From assembly GCA_010279815.1 (NCBI GenBank), contig QEOQ01000041.1, positions 623,048 through 687,047 of the forward strand: a stretch of 64,000 nt of DNA, read 5' to 3'. Source of the DNA: Brachionus plicatilis. Lineage: Eukaryota; Rotifera; Eurotatoria; Ploima; Brachionidae. The translations under genes and the position numbers were made by a program. Shown here piece by piece: positions 60,804-64,000 of this stretch; position 1 is the stretch's first letter; the number at the start of each line of letters is the position of its first letter. Below the pieces are notes generated by a model. That model was not told the origin of the DNA. It did not search any database and was given only the letters and a program-made list of their open reading frames with translations.

Positions 60804-63800
60804 ATGAATGCAGAACACGATGGCAGCGAGCTTGACTCAGCAATGGAAACAAGCCGAAACCAAGACCACACAGAAGAAATAGCCACGTCGAAAAAAACCA
60901 TTCTCAACATAAGCAGTTTGTTAGAATACTTTCGAAAGATGAACGACTTTCTGGAACAGGAGGAAGAGTACGACCGCGAATTCAGAAAAATTCGCACAAT
61001 CATATTCAAGCACTCGATTGTGGTCAAAAAGCTAGTGCCATTCTACAAACTAATGCTGAGCCGAATAAACAACTGCAGCCAGCAGGAAATATTGGTAAAA
61101 AATCCAGGACGCCTGCTCGAAAACCACAAGGAGCTGATCTCTAGTCTCAAGCTGATCAAAACCCTGAATGAACTGCTCCGACTATTGGTCGATTTGACAT
61201 CACCAAGCCAATTTCTCTACCTGAACCACAATTTTGTATTCATCATTCTAAACCGATTTGACCTGATAGTCAGAAATGTGGCCGCCAGTCTGGACACACC
61301 AGATTTTGTGGGCGAAATAAACGAAGCAGATGAGCCGACCAAGCGACTCGATCTGGACTCGTTGATCGACTCGAGCTTAATTTCTTTCAAAGAAAGTCTA
61401 ATCGAGTCCAAAATGCTTGCGCACATTGGCCAATCTTTGACCAATCTAATCGACTACTACAAGTCCATAAGCTCCACTTTCCATGCTCAAAAATCAGTTC
61501 ATCCAAACCCGGTCCAAGTAAAACACTTTAAGCTTTTGAACAACATTCTGTTTGACAGTTTGGTGCTCAATTTGGCGCTGATGCGAAACTTGAGTGTGGA
61601 CACAAATGAGACAAACCATGCTCTTATTGTGAGTCTTTTGATGGAGGCCAATTTGGAGTCTTTTTTGCTGCAGCTGTCCAATTTGCCGGCCATAAACAAA
61701 AGCTTTTTGGAAAATAAAAAATTTGACCAGCGAGCTTTTGTGTGCTACTCTCTTATAGCTCAAATAATGTCGCTTCTATTCTGCAAAGTGGCTGTGCGAG
61801 CCGTGCCAAACCCGGATCGATCTGACTCACCATCCATCAGCTCGGCATCTTCTTCGGGCTGTGGACAAGTGGCCAAAGGGGACCAGACAAAAAGTCACTT
61901 GCAGCAAATGCAGAAAAGGTTGAGCAAGTTTGCCAAACAATTTTCCAAATCAGAGTCCTTTTCGAACATGGTCGAACAAATGGTTCGGCTGCTCAGCAAG
62001 CCAGTCGATCTCATAGTCTACTTTGACTTGTCCTATTTTTTGTGGCTGGTCAAATTTTTGGTGGCCAACTTTGTTCTAAAAGAGCTAAAGGAGTCGAACG
62101 AGGAAAGCGGTGGCCAGAGGCAAGAGGAGAAAAAAATCAAAAAAAGCCTAGTCAACTACGACCTGTTTGCCTACTTGATCTACCTGATATTGGAAAACTT
62201 TGAGCAATTGATTTTTGACTCCAATTTTAAAAACATGAATTTGCTTCGCTTGTTCAAACTGAAAAATATTGGCAAAAGCTGCGACAAGTCCAGCCAGGAC
62301 CAGTTCAAAAAAGTGACCAACACAAACTCGCTCAAAATTTTGTGCACTGCCATCGGCTGTCTTCACGAGCTGCTCGACTATGTCAACTACCATCTGGAGC
62401 TTCTAAGCTCGTTCCGACTCCTCAACTCGTCCAGTGACCAGGAGGAAATCGCTGAATTTTGCGTGTTCCTGAACGAACTGCTTCACTTTGACGAGCTTAA
62501 GCAACTGTTCCCACTGCTCATGCGCTTCTACTGCTACAACGAGCACGTCTACTCCAACTCGCTCATCAAGTACATCTTTCTCACCAACCACCTGTATCTT
62601 AAGACGATAAAGCAGTGTTTTGAGCTGATCCGGTGCATTCGCTTGCGCGAACTCGACCGCGACTCCGAGCTGGTCAACAGCGACACCAACGCCACAAAAA
62701 TTTGTGCAAAACGATCCAAGTCTGAACCGATGTGTCATCGATTTGCTGGACTCGTTGATGTGCGAGACCAACAAACACGAATACTTGTTTCACATGAACT
62801 TTGCGCTGGCTCTGGCCAACATAGCCACTTTGGACAACTACAGACTGCTCGACCAGCGCACCAAAGACCTGGTGTCCAACATGCTGTGCGGCATCAAGAG
62901 ACTGTGCAAGAAGAGGCCCCATTTTGCCAACAAAATTTTGTTCAACATCAACTGTGGCGTCGAGAAAATACTCGAAGAGGACTTGGGCCGGGCGAAAAAG
63001 CGCGCCAAAATCGAGAACCACAGCGGCACCGACCCCTTTGTCGACTCGGACTCTTTTTCGGCCTCCAAAATATCCAGCTGCTCGTCATCGTGGTCCTCCC
63101 TCCAGTCGACGTCCACCTCGTCGCCGTCCGACTCGTCGCCAGCCTCTAAACTGGCCGCCAAACCTGCCGAGTCGGACACCGAAAGCATTGACCACTTTGA
63201 GCACATAAACGCGACGGCCAAAATTAGCCTGACCAAGGAGCTCAAAGTGATCATTGAGAACGAGTTTTTGTTTTGTCTGAGGTCGCTGGACGCCTTCAAA
63301 AAGACCCGCTATTCGCACAACTCGAGCAAACAGCAGACCGAGTCCAGCAAACTGAGCAGTTTCATGGTCAAAAATGACCATTTGTATCGCATCTTCAACT
63401 ATTTGGTCGATTTGTTCGAGTCCGTGTCGCCAAATTTGTCCAATGACGTCAAAGTAAACTCGTGGCAAATTTACAATTGTTTGCTTCAGATGAAATTTTG
63501 CATGCACGAAAAGCTCAGCTACTTGAGCGATCTGAACGACTCGCACTTGGCCGGCACCAATTTTTCGCTCGGCCTCAATCTCGGCCTCAATCTCGGCTTT
63601 GGCTCGTACAAGGACGACTTTTTCAAGAGCAATGAATGCATCAGCTTGCGGCAAGCGTGCAGCACCGACGAGTTCCGCAAGAACCTAAAAGAGGCCTACG
63701 TCAAGTATTTGATCGACAAATTGTGCATTAAATCAAAGAGGACCCGCAGTGCCATCTTCTGGGTCTTTGCCACTCTCAAAAATTTGAAGCTCTATTTGGC

Positions 63801-64000
63801 CAAAAAAACTGCCCATCTGAACAAAAATGCCAACGAGATCAACCAGGCGACTTTGGCGTCCAATCTGCTCAGTTCCTTGCAGTATCCCAAGCTGAACTCC
63901 TCGTCTGTGTTCCAGATGAAGATGATCAACTTTTACCACGCTTACAACACTGGCTTGCCCCTGGTCCCGTTCACTTTCGAGCTGCAGCAGGTTTTTCACT
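60804..64000 (+). CDS. timeless: TIMELESS homologue, copy 2: frameshifted, runs off the window
   Basis: ATG at 60804, three bases after a CTTTAG acceptor. The first frame matches copy 1 from LLEYFRKMNDFLEQEEEYDR to about 62695 (SDTNATK). The homology then jumps to another frame at 62701 (FVQNDPSLNRCVIDLLD) and stays open to 64000, ending in PLVPFTFELQQVF, about 60 codons before the expected end. Between these points 39 codons of copy 1 are missing and the junction is out of frame, consistent with a deletion of about 116 bases. In the first frame translation would run into a nonsense tail to 63149. No intron can explain it because there is no extra DNA. Downstream protein similarity is very high, so the break is recent, an assembly error, or tolerated. 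The gene is single-exon like copy 1 but far GC-richer, especially after 62,300. Numerous antisense frames here are shadows. Confidence 0.85.

Noticed and set aside
62148..63654. Several long open frames antisense or out of frame to TIMELESS copy 2 (up to 189 aa)
   Set aside because: They arise from the GC-rich codon use of the sense gene, show Val/Gln-rich mirror composition, and match no family.

Overview
This is nuclear DNA from a small animal. It is strongly AT-rich, the genes have many 50-60 bp GT-AG introns plus a few multi-kb introns, and proteins such as TIMELESS, MYORG, DDX60, WIP and a mannose-receptor-like lectin place it in the Metazoa. Five gene starts have a splice-acceptor-like AG within 1-13 bases of the ATG, which suggests spliced-leader trans-splicing. 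Compact AT-rich genomes of this kind with abundant hAT elements fit a monogonont rotifer (Brachionus-like); this assignment is inference from style, not proof.

Left part (1-9.8 kb, + strand): the 3' part of an unrecognised Ser-rich, relatively GC-rich exon open at the window edge; two exons of a WIP/verprolin-type WASP-interacting protein; and a complete five-exon MYORG-type family 31 glycosidase (706 aa). Then a three-exon DDX60-like Ski2-type helicase (9814-21090, 1567 aa) whose two giant introns are packed with small DNA transposons, and a small two-exon gene of unknown function (142 aa).

Middle (24.7-34.4 kb): a single-exon TIMELESS homologue on the minus strand (1114 aa), an assembly gap of 146 N, then about 6 kb of repeats, including an element with a decayed SWIM-like fragment flanked by inverted arrays of a 7-base motif.

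Centre-right (34.4-55.3 kb): one very large gene reconstructed here as 34 phase-consistent exons (7086 nt, 2361 aa). It encodes a signal peptide, 12 full and 2 half C-type lectin domains, three fibronectin type II domains, one SUEL-type lectin domain, a Ser/Thr-rich stalk, one membrane helix and a short tail. One intron holds a complete hAT transposon (49592-53132, 8-bp target duplication, intact 802-aa transposase); others hold non-autonomous elements, including a GC-rich 847-bp one.

Right part (55.3-64 kb): repeats, a dead LINE reverse-transcriptase fragment, then a second TIMELESS copy on the plus strand, running off the window. It is a divergent inverted paralogue of the first but carries a tract that is nearly identical in DNA, which suggests gene conversion. 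It is also frameshifted by a small deletion.
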